DNA from: Golubevia sp. BC0850
Lineage: Eukaryota > Basidiomycota > Exobasidiomycetes > Golubeviales > Golubeviaceae
Length of the DNA: 64,000 nt
Direction of reading: 5' to 3'
Assembly (NCBI GenBank): GCA_012976225.1
Contig: JAAVVG010000028.1
Coordinates: 1 to 64,000, forward strand
Shown here one piece after another: positions 22,085-34,063 of this stretch. The notes under the pieces are model-generated. The model was not told where the DNA came from. It saw nothing but the letters and a program-made list of their open reading frames with translations, and ran no database searches. The position numbers and the translations under genes were made by a program. Positions within the stretch are counted from its first letter, which is position 1, and each line of letters begins with the position of its first letter.

Positions 22085-23199
22085 ATGCGTACTCGTTCAC
22101 AAAAGAGACGTATCAACAACTTCCTACCTTCATAGACTTTTTTCTCTACTTTCAAGAACTTAGAGACGAAGGAGGTAGTTAGAGCTAGAGAGGTCTGTAA
22201 GCTATGATTAAAGTTGATTGATGAGAACAAGACTCTCTGGAGAGTACTACGGTTTTCAGAAAAGAGTCTTGAAGAGATCAAATCTATTCTCGGTCAGTTC
22301 GATGAGAAGCCTGGGTCAACTCTAGAAGAGATTGCATTTAAGGTCAAGTGGCAAGCCTTTCTGTACTTCAACCAACTGGTTGAGACCATTCTCAAGTTTA
22401 ATCAAACTCTTCAAGTTGTTACCATCACCTCAAGCAAAGTGTACTCCAGTCAAGAACTTTCAAATTTCAAAGTTCTCACCTTGAATTATGCCTCTGAGGT
22501 TCAACTTCTCAAACCAACTGCAGTCGAACCTGGAATTCTTCATACTCTTTGGATTCCTACTCTTCAAGTACTCCCTTCCATCCATCTCCATGTCAACCAC
22601 CCAAATCCTTTTCAAGCCCTCTCCTTCCTCAGAGTCGACAACCTTCAGACCCATTCAACTTGGAGGAGCCTACTCCCCCATTGCTCTCAAACGCTCAAGC
22701 ATCTCTCCTGCGAAATCGATTGGCTTTCTGCAGAAGAAGAAGTGCTGTCACTTCAGATTCCAAAATTAGAAGTGCTGGAGCTGAGAGAGATGAGACAGCA
22801 GTTTCCAATCTGGTTGCTGGTCCCACCAAACATGAAGCTCTTCAACCACCGTCTTCACTCAAACATACCTTCATCAAAGAGCTCTGGTTCAAAGATTCGT
22901 GGAGATGGGAAGAGCTGTCATCTAGATGTCCTAACCTTCAAGTCCTCAGGTTGGAACGAACAGCACTGGCAAGTTCACAAAGCTAGCCTCTTTTATCTCT
23001 TCTCAGAGCAAGAAAGGAGATCTCGGAAAGAAGATCTGAAGTAGACAGTATTCAGATGGAGCCGCTCAAGAAGCTAGTCATTCCCTTCGACATTTTCTCT
23101 GCCGCTGATCTGGAGAAATGTCGAGAGTTGCGGGGCGAGGTGGTGGACTCTACATCAGAACTAGAGTTTTGGGAAGTCGATAGGGAAGTCGACACTTGA
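22085..23199 (+). pseudogene. Decayed F-box/LRR-type gene
   Basis: The frame starts MRTRSQKRRINNFLPS and reads through an F-box-like block (NLETKEVVRAREVCK..LKLIDENKTLWRVL), but the block holds two in-frame stops (TAG at 22133, TGA at 22205; the latter replaces the usual Trp). The body, with leucine-rich pieces such as LEVLELREM, stays in one frame to about 22800. The C-terminal part continues in another frame (WEELSSRCPNLQVLRLERTAL, a TAG at 22984, then IQMEPLKKLVIPFDI to the stop at 23197). The C-terminal part aligns by eye with the relic at 57856-58873 (CPCLRVLRLSGPEL, MKIEPLKKLAINFEG). Intact F-box proteins recruit substrates to SCF ubiquitin ligases; this copy is probably non-functional. 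Confidence 0.7.
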
Positions 23200-23874
23200 A
23201 GAGCACTTTCTTCTAGTGAGTGCGAACGAATCACATCTTTTGACTAAGAGTTCTCTCATGTCTATCCAACTGATCCCCTCCTTTCTCTTTCATGTCCTCT
23301 TTTCGCATCTGAAAGTCAGTGAAACTCGAATCTGTCTTCTACCTCTCGCCAGCCCTTTTCTTCAATCTTTCAGCTCAACTGTCAACCATGAAGCTTCTCC
23401 GACTACTTTCAATCCAACTCAATTCCCCTTCGCCGACCACTCTCATCGACGTTCCCCTAACAACAACCCATTCGTCTTCATCATCAAGGTGAAAGTAGAC
23501 CGCATTCTCCAGATCCAAGTTCAAGCAAAGCACTCGGAAGCCTTTTCAAGCAAACAGAAATGCTTCGAAAGAAGACAGAAAAATAGAATAACAGACAGTT
23601 TTGAATCCAGGAAAGGTCGAAGTTGAAAGGACGCTCGAGCTGGAACAAAGAAACCTGGGAGAAAGATCCAAGCGAAATCCAGCGACGTACGACTTCGAAT
23701 TGCGAGGAACCCTCTTTGATCTCAATGTAGACTTGATTGGTGACGAATTAAATTGACCATGTTGTATCTGAGTAACACGAGAGAAAGTCTATGAGAGTTT
23801 GGAAGAACAGATGCGATGAGAACTTGACGCAGGTGAGGGGGATTCAGGAGAAGGACAGAGAAAGGGTAGGACTC
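23200..23874. other. Intergenic stretch, nothing recognised
   Basis: About 675 bases between the F-box relic and the stop codon of the ABCG gene. One moderately long plus-strand frame (23216-23626) has no family signal. Confidence 0.5.
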
Positions 23875-26395
23875 TCAGTGAAATCTCATCTTGGTCTTGG
23901 CCAGGAATCTCAAAGCAAGATAACCTAAGAAAAAGAAGGCTAGAGTCAAAGCGACGAGGAACAGAGCATTTTGCCATATGTTGAAGATTCCTAATCCATA
24001 CTGCAAGATAACATCCTCTCCAGTCGCATAGGAACAACTACTTCCTTGCTCGCAAGTGAAATCTAATCCGAGGAATTCATTCTGAGCTAAGGCGCTGAAG
24101 GTGAAGCTGATAGGGCTTATCCAGTGAAGCCAGATGAACCAATCAGGGATAGCCTGAACTGGAAGAAGAGAAGACCCGAAGAGTAGGAAGACGACGTTCA
24201 GGAGTGGAGCGAGGATGGAAGCGACCTCGATGGTAGGAGAAGCTGTTGGAACGAGAGAAAAGAGGAAGGTAAACTGCCAGAAAGGAGTCTAGATTAGAAT
24301 TGCGGAGAGATACTGACCCGCTCCGATGAAAAATCCTAGCCCAACTGAGGTTATGCACTGGAGTAGATTGATTCCGACCCAGATGAAGAAGCTTCCAGCA
24401 TTGGCCTTGAGTCCGATCATCCAGTAGATGATGACGTAGAATAGTATTCTCTGAAGGATTTGGTTGGGCATCTCCACCAGAACCTTAGCGAGATAGAAAG
24501 AGGAGACGCGATAGAGACCAGAACTTCTCTCTCTGACCATTACTGTCTTCTGTAAAGGGAAGACGTTGACGATGGGGCCTAGAACGCTGAAGGAGGCATT
24601 GACTGTCGACGAGTTGAGATTGGGCAAAGGAGATTGATGGAAGTCAGTTATAGCAGCCCCTTATTTCGTCCGCGTCGTCGATCGAAGCTGACCTCTCGCC
24701 CTCTCTCAATCACTTCCTTCTATTCCAGTCCTTCTACTTCTGAAACTCACCTGGAATGATGAACAGAGCACCGACACGAGACAGAACTCCGGTTTGGTTC
24801 AGTGGAAGTCTGTAGAAGAGAAACCCGATGAAGATGAGGAGCGCAGCCGTTTGGCCTAGAGTTCCATAGATTAAGGCTGGGTCTCTCATAACCTGTTTAA
24901 AGTTACGATCTGTGAGAATCTTGAGTTCCAGTAGCCAAGGAGTTGGCCAGCCTCTCTTGAGATTGGAGTCTTCTTGATCCTGAGCCAGTTCCATCTCTCT
25001 CTTCTTCTCATCACCATCCTTGACGCTGCTTCCACTTGACTGGATCGAATTCTTTTTTCCTTCTTCGTGCTTCTTCCAGCTTTCCAAGAGTCCCGTGACT
25101 CGGTCCTCTGCTTCTTGGGTCTTCTCAAAAGCTTCGGCGATCGTGATGAAATGATCAGCTGGATTCTGGCCTTCCGGAACTTGATGACCGATGCCGAAGA
25201 AGTATTCGATCATTGGCTGACCTGCAGGACCTGAATAGAAGACTCCTCCTCTAGTCAAGAGAATGACGGAATCGAAGAGAGAGAGGAGCCTCCAAGAAGG
25301 TGCGTGGATAGTTGCTAGACAGGCGAGTCTTCTCGAAGCTGCGACTTCTTTGAGGTTGTCCATGATGTTGTAAGAGGCGAAGGCATCCAATCCGGAAGTA
25401 GGTTCATCTAGCAGAAGACAAGAGACGTTAGAGACGAGTTCCTGCGAGAGGGGAAGAGAATCCATGTCAGCTCCGGCTTCAATTCTCAATCAGGTTCTTC
25501 TCCAAGATGTCAGGAGCGACGAGTTCTTGCACTGTACTTCTGAGAAAAAGAAAGGGGGGGACTGGGACCAAATCAATCCCATCAGCTAGTGACAGCTGTG
25601 TAGTTTACTCACTTGACCGCAACTAGTACGCTTCCTTTCACCTCCCGAGACTCCTCTCCCTCCAGATGGAGAACCGATCTTGGTATCTCTACACTTCTCT
25701 AATCTCAGCATCTCCATCACTTCCTTAACTCTTTGAGCTTTCTGTTCTGAATCGAATTGCTTGTTAGGTAATCTGAGCTGTGAAGCGTAATCGAGAGTCT
25801 CTTGCACCGTTAGATTTCCGTACATAACGTCATCTTGTTCAACATAGCCCAATTCTCTCTTCCAAGTCTTTGGGTTTCTTACTTTGGAGTCGAACGTAAC
25901 TTTCCCACCTAAAGTTCCGGTAGAGTCCAATCTAGCACTTAAAATGTTGAGTAGAGCTGCGGGAGAAGAGTTTGAGGTCAGCGACGTCGAAATGTAGCAG
26001 CGTCATCCTAGGATGAAGTAGATTTGGGGTCACTACTCACTCGTTTTACCGGCTGCGAGGAAGATGAAGGAAGAAATGGGTCGTCAGCGCCTTGCATGTT
26101 GGAACATCTGATCCTCTCTTTGCCCAGGTAGTTCGTTGTACTTACCTCCACTAGCTCCCAAGATGGCAGTCATTTCACCTCTCTTTACACCACCACTGAC
26201 TCCATCCAAGATCCTTCTGTCTCCAACCTTGGGACCACCGTCAGCGGCGCTTGGCTTTGCTTCTTTGAGGCCTTCCTGCTTCTCGAGATCTCCTCCTCCC
26301 TTCTCTGCAGCTGAAGCTTCCTTGCGCTTCTGCTTTGGCAAAGGAATGTCGTAGGTGATGTTAGACCAGGCGAGTCCACTGTCTTGGTTCGACAT
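23875..26395 (-). CDS. ABCG (white/ABCG2-type) half-transporter, 649 aa, six exons
   Basis: Exons: 26395-26146, 26052-26041 (12 bases), 25956-25613, 25441-24751, 24602-24318, 24242-23875; total 650 codons with every phase consistent. The nucleotide-binding domain comes first, then the membrane domain (reverse order, diagnostic of ABCG). Walker A is GASGAGKTT (about 81-89), with GKT encoded by the 12-base exon. The Q-loop region is GYVEQDDVM, the signature VSGGERKRTS, Walker B plus D-loop CLLLDEPTSGLD (about 209-220) and the H-loop TIHAPS. Six membrane helices follow from about residue 400, with a Cys-rich extracellular loop (FTCEQGSSCSY). The length matches human ABCG2 (655 aa). Half-transporters work as dimers exporting lipids or xenobiotics; the substrate is unknown. 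Confidence 0.92.
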
Positions 26396-27015
26396 TAGAA
26401 GAGGTTTGTTTGGTGTTTGCGCAGCGGTGTTTGAAGACTTTCCGTGAGAGGTAGGACGCTCTCTTGATTGAGTTGAAGGATGAGGTTCGAAGTCGTTTCT
26501 GAGGAGGGAGGAATAAAAGAAAGGTGAAAGATCGATCTTTTTATAAGGAAGTCAGCGAGTCAGGAAAGAGGGATCGATAGAATCGACGAGCTCGAGTCCG
26601 GGTCTCGCTCTCACCCGAAAAGCTTAAGTAAGTTTGCCTCTTTGGGACTCCCTTCTTTTGATCTCTGACCAACCCGCCGACCCCGGGCGAAGATTGCGCA
26701 GTACGCAGTAGAAGAAGTTACATAAAGATATGGAAACGAGGTCAGCATGAGTAGAATGAGAGACCGAAGTGTGAGAGGGCCTTGGTCCATGCCCTCATGC
26801 CTCCTCATTCATGATCTTCTGCTTTGTCTGTCCCCTTGCCTCTCTACTTTACTGATCTCCCAAAAAAAGCCACCCTTAAGAATCTCTCGTCATCTCTTCT
26901 TGAAAGATAGAGGATGAAGACAACAAAACTCGCGGAAAGATGTCGAAACCATTCATAAGTTCGTAGAAGGTAGTAACAACAAAAGAAGTTAGGAACCTCA
27001 AACCCAAACAAATGT
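26396..27015. promoter_or_regulatory. Upstream region of the ABCG gene
   Basis: 620 bases between the ABCG start (26395) and the stop codon of the upstream minus-strand gene. A TATA-like TATAAA read on the minus strand lies near 26538-26545. No gene is seen. Confidence 0.4.
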
Positions 27016-27584
27016 CTACAAAGTCGAAGCCCCAAACAAAACACAAACAACGAGAGCTAGAAGTTGAGCTTGTCCCGACTCGTTTTTCAAACCCGCACTT
27101 GAATCTCCACTTCCAGACCCACTTCCAGATCCAGATCCAGATGGGGTTTGCTCTCCAGGGCTAAGTGAAGGGGTCATCTTTGGGATAACATAGGGGTCAG
27201 AATCAGTAGGAACAGTGAGGACGCCTTGAGTGGAAGAGGGGCCAGCTGCTTCTGTTGGGATCGAGGTGGCGACCGTCGATGTCTCAAGTGCTCCGTCTGT
27301 CAAAGGTTCTCCATGAAGTGGATCAGTTGGATTTAAAGTCTTGATTGTCTGGTGGCCAGATACGACGACGTGGACTGTTTGATAGGAGAAGGTGTCGGTG
27401 GCGACAGAATCTCTGACGAGAAGGGTAGCAAACAGAGGAGGGAAATCAGATCGAGATACGATGTTGAGAGTGAATTTTGAGCTTTATTGTGACTACACTT
27501 TACTTACAGTGGAATACCTGATGCCTGCTGAAGCGAAGCGGCTAGAACAATGACTGGTACGAGTCCGACTTTTGAGAACTGCAT
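27016..27584 (-). CDS. Small secreted Ser/Thr-rich protein with GPI-type C-terminus, 157 aa
   Basis: Exon 1 is 27584-27508 and exon 2 is 27412-27016, with a 95-base intron (GTAAGT...GTCAG). The N-terminus MQFSKVGLVPVIVLAASLQQASG is a clear signal peptide with a predicted cut after QASG. The mature part is Thr/Ser/Pro-rich, with an SGSGSGSGSG linker before KNESGQ. It ends in a hydrophobic segment LLALVVCVLFGASTL with no charged tail, as in GPI-anchored fungal wall proteins. One N-glycosylation sequon (NES) lies just before the omega region. No enzymatic domain is seen; a structural or adhesive wall protein is inferred. Confidence 0.75.
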
Positions 27585-28590
27585 TCTTGATTCCGACAAA
27601 GTATGAGTAAAGCTAAGGTTTTGACTTTGATGCTCTTTTTTTTGATGTCTGATCCTTGCGAAAGTTTTATAAGAGATGCAGAAAGAAGAGAAAAGTGACT
27701 TGGGTTTGCTGAGAATCGAGGCAAACCTCTCGCCCTTTAAATACTCGTTCAGGAAGACTCAGTAGAAATCCGCTGAGTCTCTCACTTTTTACGCCAAACT
27801 TTCCAGCTAAACCTAGATTCTCTTGCGGTTCTTTGTTCCAATCAGGAGGGACTCAGTAAAACGTTGGAGGCGACGCCGCGACGCAACAACCACGTGGTCA
27901 ATGACACCTGATTTCTCTCGCCGGATTGATCAGTTAATCAGATTTAGATGTACATGGTTTTGCCTGTGTTTGGGGGAGTGAAGCAATTTGCCTGTAGGCA
28001 ACAGAGCAAAAGTGGAGTGAAAGCTGAAAAGAGGTGGGGTTGAGTCACACCATCCCTGAAATGATCGTTGGAATTGGTCAGACCAGGTAGAGAATATAAG
28101 ACTACATATGTATGTAGCTGAGATTTGCAAAGAAACAATGTCCGGGAGAATCACCAAAAAATAGAGTCTGGCAGATGCGAAGATACCGCGAGGTGGTCTA
28201 ACAAGAGACTCGAAGTTAACGCAAGTTTCATTGGCGTTCTCATCTTTGAATGTTTGTCTTAGAAGTCTATTGATTGAATGATGAAAAGGGAGTCACGTTA
28301 AAAGCTTACAAAGAAAAAGAAAGAAGAAGGCGTTAGGTGCGTGAGGTGCGAGGGTTGGAAGTTGAAAAGCGGGACCCTTTGGAAGAGGGTGTTTTGGGGG
28401 GGGGGGAGGAGGAGAGAAGGAATTGATTTGGGGTGGATGAGCGTAGAAAGGGATGCCGAAGAGCACAAAGTAGAAGGGGGTATTGAAAAGGTGAGGGGGA
28501 TGGGTCCGATGGGGAGGCATGGTGAGAAGAGAGGGAGTGAATCGGAAAGAAGGGCTTTTTGTTGATCAAAATTAAACGTCAATAGAGGCT
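27585..28590. other. Intergenic stretch
   Basis: About 1 kb between the GPI-protein start and the CHO2 stop, on the same strand. A G homopolymer run (about 28394-28405) is followed by purine-rich DNA. Frames on both strands around 28300-28600 are a consequence of this skew. No gene is supported. Confidence 0.45.
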
Positions 28591-31500
28591 TCACTGCTCG
28601 ACCAGGTTAGGTCTAAATCCGCCTTCCAGCAACTGCCTAGCTTCAACGACATCTCTGGCTAGTTTCCTGACATTAGCACTAGCTACCACGACTTCCGTTG
28701 AGAATTCAACTCCATAAGCCATTTTGATAGCACTAGAGATCCTAGAAGCTTGATTTTTATCCCAGATGGTGAAATCGTCAGGATCTTCATCTGAATTGAG
28801 ACCTTTGGGAGTCTCTTCCGCGGTGGAAGCTTTTGGTCTACCAGTTTGAGATCTTGGTGCTAAAGATTCATCGCTATCTAATGAAAGAGTGACGATCTTA
28901 GCTAAAGAGGAATATGTTTCTTCAAAGGAATCCGGGTTGGAAGGTGTGTCGACTGTAGAAGGAAGAGGATGGAAACGTAGAGTCAGATCATGTTCGTCTC
29001 TCTTCTCCATTTGAATCGAGATTCAACTTACCATAGATTTCAATAGGACCACTCCTAGTCAAAACGTTATGTTTAGCATCATGATGATATCTGATCTCAT
29101 AAAGACCTGTAACCCAAGGCAATTTCTTACTCTTCAGAACACTAACTCCCGTAACAGTCTTATCAGAACTTTCTTCTTTCTGTTCAGATCCGCTTGGAGT
29201 TCTAGGACCAGTATGAACATCACCATCCCATTCATTTTCAGCGACTCCGATCCATTTTCCCTGAGAGGAGATTTCCGTGATCAATCCTTGCTCATCAGCT
29301 GAATTCTGATTTGGACCAAATCTTGTTAGAAGATAGATTCCGATCCAATCTCTCCTGGAGTGAGATGAAGATGCTTTCCATGAGACTGGAATTGGCTCTC
29401 CGAGATGAAATCTTGGGATCTTAGCAGGAGCTGAAGTGGAAGTAGAAGGAGCATTGACTGAAACTTCGTATTGACTTCTATCGATCGTGTCCAAGTTCCC
29501 ACCTTTCTTGACGATCAACAACCTGTTTCCAGCTTGCTGGATTAGACTCTTGGTGTCCTCGACAATTCCGTTGAACTTGGGTTTCTGTTTGTTGACGAAT
29601 TCTTCCAAAGCAACAGTAGTGTTCTTTTGCATTTGTTCGAAGTTTTCTTGCATTTCCTTGACTTTTGGATGGCTTTGAGCTGCTTTGAAGAGATAGCTGT
29701 TCCTTTCGGCTACGTTCTTGAGTTGTTTGGTGACTCCTCCGTCTCTGTTGAGAGCAGCTTCTCCGTAAAGCTTGCGCATGTGAGGTCCTTCGACTGTCGA
29801 CAAGAAGATCCAATGAGCGACTTGAGACACAATCGCTAGAGTGGTCACTAGTTTTGAACCAGAGATCAAGACCAGACCGAAGAAAGCTGCTCCTCCCATG
29901 CTTCGCTCAGGATTGTTCAAGAAGCGGTAAATTCCAGTGTAGAAGAGCTGATGAGGGTAATCGTCGATGAAGAAGTCTCCATAGAGCCAGCCAAACTGAG
30001 AAGATGGGCGAGAAAGAAGGCGAGGAAGATTCGAATCAGCATTCGAGGAGAAAAGTCAAAAATAGCCTCGTCTCCCGATCGATCCGGCCTGATACTCACT
30101 GGTCCCAAAACTTTGTAAGAGCTGTTTGCAGTCCAGATGTGAAGAGCGATAAGCAAACCTCCTAAGACATGTCTCAAAAGATCAGTTCCAACGGTCCAAT
30201 CTCTGCCTGGAGGAGCATAACATTTTAAGCAGAGAGTTCCGAAACTCAAATAGGTCATAACCAGACTAGTGTTGTAAATGACTTTCCAGTTGGCGAAAGC
30301 TTCTAGAACAGCTTCGCTTGAATGTTCATAATTGTAGTGTTTGATGAAATGTCGAACCATCCACTTCGAACTAGACTGTTTCGACAAGATGTAGCCTAAA
30401 CCTAAAGAGTGGATTAATCTCCAACCTAAAGCATTCGCATAGAGTAGGGTAAGAGTCGACTTGGGTCCTAGAGATGAAGGTAAAATCAGTGGGATGAAAG
30501 CGTAGAAGACTGCCACTACCAACAAGAAATCGTTTCCTCTTAACAAATCCAAGTTCTTGAAGACCACAGTGTCTTTTCGGAATAGCAAATGGTGTAAATC
30601 GTGAAGGTTGGTAACGTGTTGAGGTTCGGAGTCCCAAGATCTTGATTCGGATCTAGGTCTGACAGGATTTCCTTGACTAGGTTTGGCTTTAGCTCCCGAG
30701 TTTCTAGATCTAATCCCATTGATATCTCCTAATGGCGTAGAAGAGACTCCGTCCAAGGCCTCGTCGTCGTCACTTGGAGCAGAGCTTCCATCGGTTTGAC
30801 TTGGAGTTCTGAGCTCAGGTAGAGAAGGACTCTTTGGACTTGGAACTTCAGAGTCATCTTCAAAGACTTTGGTTCCAGCTGCTTCCTGAGCAGAGGCTTT
30901 GTTGTAAGGAGCTGTTCTCAATGGAACTCTAGCAGCCAAAGGTTTCCTCTCTCCGTAAGTTCTCTCGATGTGAGGGTTCTCGAACCACTGAAGGAAGAGG
31001 AATTGAGAAGCATGAGCGGCCAAGGAGACGAATAGAACAGCGTATGATCCAGAGACTAGAGATAGACCATAGTATCCAGCGTATCCTGAGGAAAATAAAG
31101 AGAGATGAAGGGGGGGTGGCGTGAGTTCATAGATCGAAAGCTACTCTTCGACCTTCTTGAGTCTGGTAGATTGGAACTCAACTCACCAATACTGTACATT
31201 GGATCAGGAGCAATCTCATAGACTCCATCAAAGACCAAAGATTGAAGGCATAAGAAGAAACAATCTCCCCAATACCAAGCGTAATCTTTGACTACTCGAT
31301 GAGCGTCCATCTTGACCCATAGATTGAAGAAGATCAACCCCCAACCTACGACCCATCTCAAGACGTGAAGGAAAAGAGAATGACCAGCTGGTAGACGAGT
31401 GCAAGAGAATGCGAAGAGAGAGTAGGCCACGAACTTACGAGAAGGACGTGGAAGGGCGGTTAGAAAAGAGGAGGTCGCAAGAACCAGACTTGAGAACAGC

Positions 31501-32568
31501 GACTCACATCGTTCAATAGAATGGCATCGACGATGGATCTGAACATCAACCAGATGTTGTAATCGATTGGCATTTCCTGAGAGAAGGGGTGCAGGGGTGA
31601 GGATCAGTAAAAACTTCAATCGGAAAGGTGGAAACCGCTTCCGTGCTCTAATCGCTACCTTTCCATCTGCTGGTCGAGCTCAAGCCACTTTCCATGAATT
31701 GAAGCCTTGTCCATCCACGGGACTGTCATTTGGACTCAAACAAGAGTCCAGAGACGCTGAAATGCCAAGATAAGAGCTACCTTCTTCACAAGTTCTTCTA
31801 ATCACAAAAGAAGCTTCCATTTCACAATCTTCTTGGAAATCGGGGAACCTTCCGTCTCCTTCCTCCTCTCTTCCAACTTCTCCAATGCCTTCATCTTTCT
31901 CCCAATGACTCACCTCAAAGTTATAATCCTTGTCCATCTTGGTGACCAACTGTTGTTTGATCCATTCTCTAACTTTTGGTTGTTTCTTCTCATCGAACCA
32001 ACCATTCCTTTTGACCTCTTTTACAATCCAACCTCTTTCTGATTGTTGTTTCAAAATGTAACCTAAACCAGCATTGTAACTAGCTCTCCAAATAGCGAAG
32101 TAAAAGAAAAAGAAGATTTGAGAAAAAGTTCTTGAAGTGAAGAAATAGATTGCAAGTTGAAGAGATAGAGAAGCGATAGTTAAAAGATCTAATGGAGTCT
32201 TTGGTTGACGTGGATGAAAGATTGAGGTTAGCATGTCTGGTGTATGAGGTACTTTGAAGACTGCGTATCATCAAGAGGTAAGGAGAAAGAGGTCGGCATG
32301 TCGTGTGAATGAGAGGGAGTAGCCAGCAGTAGGTGGGGGAAAGAGTAAGATAGAGCAAGCTACATCACTTACCAGTTCCATCTGGAGTTCTTCCCATAAC
32401 ATTCTCTTCCTTTGACTTATCATCTTGAGTTGACTTGGAGTTGGTTTCAGTTGGAGTTGGCGTTGAAGATTGAGAATCACTTGCAGCAGCTGCAGCTGTT
32501 GCTGCGTTGGCACGTTGGCGGAGGATAGCAGCATCGTTTGAACCAGTAGTGGAACTTACTTCCGACAT
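28591..32568 (-). CDS. CHO2: Phosphatidylethanolamine N-methyltransferase, about 1131 aa, seven exons
   Basis: Exons: 32568-32373, 32260-31689, 31576-31508, 31433-31187, 31085-30100, 29995-29032, 28952-28591. Hallmarks of Cho2 appear in order: [105 protein letters not shown]. After an acidic linker come a second methyltransferase-like membrane unit, [20 protein letters not shown] and [17 protein letters not shown]. The C-terminal part forms the beta-sandwich extension ending VEQ. The enzyme makes the first methylation step from phosphatidylethanolamine to phosphatidylcholine in the ER, using S-adenosylmethionine. It is longer than yeast Cho2 (869 aa), mainly from linkers. The exon 2 end (donor GTGGCT at 31688) is the least certain junction. 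The start shares a 215-base promoter region with the GST gene at 32784. Confidence 0.9.
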
Positions 32569-32783
32569 GATGGCAAGTAGATTAGAAGGATTGAACACTT
32601 GAGGCTACCAATAACACCGATAAGCCAGTTCAGAAAGGTCTTAACGTTTTTGAGCAAGGTGGTCGGTCAAGAACTGAAGCAGCTAAAAAAACCTGTGGAG
32701 AAGGACGGAACAATCCTCGATCCAACCGTCGAGTCCTTTCTTTTCTTGTTTCTCTTCGCATTCTTAAGACTACTTTGGAAAAA
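32569..32783. promoter_or_regulatory. Compact bidirectional promoter, CHO2 / omega-like GST
   Basis: Only 215 bases separate the two ATG codons, which face away from each other, so both transcripts must start inside or very near this interval. Two reading blocks rich in AAGG/CTTC are visible, but I can identify no specific operator (no clear inositol-type CATGTGAAAT element). Confidence 0.55.
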
Positions 32784-34063
32784 ATGTCCGATTCTCAATC
32801 TTATCTATCTTCTTCAGGCGCAAAGGTCTCATCGACAGGTTATCACTTGCAGTGCTCTGGAAGAGCTCTTGAGACGGTCAACCTTCATTCTACCCCAATC
32901 CAAGACGGCCAAGATCTCACTGGAGATGGAATCACCATCTATGGAGCTGCTTTCTGTCCTTTCGTTCAAAGGTGAGACCGACCGCCCAACCAGAGACTCG
33001 CACCATGCTTCCAAGTTGATGGTATACCTTATGTCCAGTGCTCCACATATGACACTCCTCGTATCGGGTTTGCTGATCCGACCCCTCCTATCCCATTTAT
33101 AATCTCTGTATGAACGAATGATACTCTCAAGGGCTTGGATAGCACTGGAACTACTAAAAGGTGAGCCTTCTCAGCCTCCCGACCCGCCCCAGTCTGTCTG
33201 CCTCTCTCACGTCCCAATCTCTCTTCAAATCTCCCCCAGCACCTTACCAATACATAGAAGTAGATCCATATTCGAAGCCTGCTTCCCTATTAGAGTTAAA
33301 TTCCAAAGGTTTAGTCCCATCGCTCCGTCTAGGTCAATCTTCCAGCGAAGTAAAAGGTCTAAGTGAATCAACCGTCATCTTAGAATACCTAGAGGATCGC
33401 TATGCTTTCAAAAACTCAAATCTATCTCTATTTACGACCCAAGATCCCTTCGAGAAAGCCAAGTCCCGTCTAGCAAGCGACCAAATCAATCGAACCATCA
33501 TTCCAAACTTTTACAGATACTTACAATCTCAAGAATCCGAAATTGAAAAAAGGAAAGAAAGTTTGGAAGACTTTTCGAAAGGTTTAGAGGTTTTTAGTAA
33601 AAGTATGAAGGGAAAAAATGAAGAAGGAAGTTCAAAAGGCTATTGGAATTCGAGAACCTTATCTCTACCAGATATCTCTTTGATTCCTTGGATTATTAGA
33701 GCTGAACTTGTCTTAACCCATTATAGATCTTTTGATTTTGATAAACTTTTGAAAGACGAAGACGGAAAAGAGAGTAGATTTGGGAAATGGTATCAGACGG
33801 TTAAAAATGATCCGGAAGTTATGAAGACGACTAGTTTGGCTGATCTTTACTTGGATAGTTATAAAAGATACGCGGATAATAAAGGCCATGTCAGTCAGGT
33901 TCAACAAGCTATCAATAGTGGGAGTGAGTACTTTTGAAGCTCCGTTTGTTTGAAGACTTCTTGTGGATATTGAGCCCCTCACTGACCTTTGATCCTCCCT
34001 CTTTCCATATCCTTCCTCACTTCTGTGTCTCTATTTGACCTCATCTTAGGAGCTCTGCCTTGA
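32784..34063 (+). CDS. Omega-like glutathione transferase, 304 aa
   Basis: Exons: 32784-32971, 33132-33160 (29 bases), 33240-33923, 34050-34063 (14 bases); phases agree. The N-domain holds ITIYGAAFCPFVQRAWIALELLK, with the CPFxxR active-site Cys typical of omega-class enzymes, which act as thiol transferases and dehydroascorbate or methylarsonate reductases. The cis-Pro strand GLVPSL and ESTVILEYLEDRY complete the glutathione site. The C-domain is helical (PDISLIPWIIRAELVL). The last 14-base exon adds RALP, matching the basic-LP tail common in such fungal GSTs. Read-through of the last intron would instead end SEYF. Confidence 0.85.

Noticed and set aside
28998-29031. A 34-base intron in CHO2 (GTAAGT to GAGAG) that also keeps the frame
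   Set aside because: The same donor joins in frame to TTCTACAG at 28953, giving a normal 79-base intron with a proper pyrimidine tract and a better match to the family (PIEIYVDTP).
31689-31790. Ending CHO2 exon 2 at GAAGAAG|GTAGCT
   Set aside because: That leaves one base over, and no acceptor restores the conserved [11 protein letters not shown] frame; the GTGGCT donor at 31688 does.
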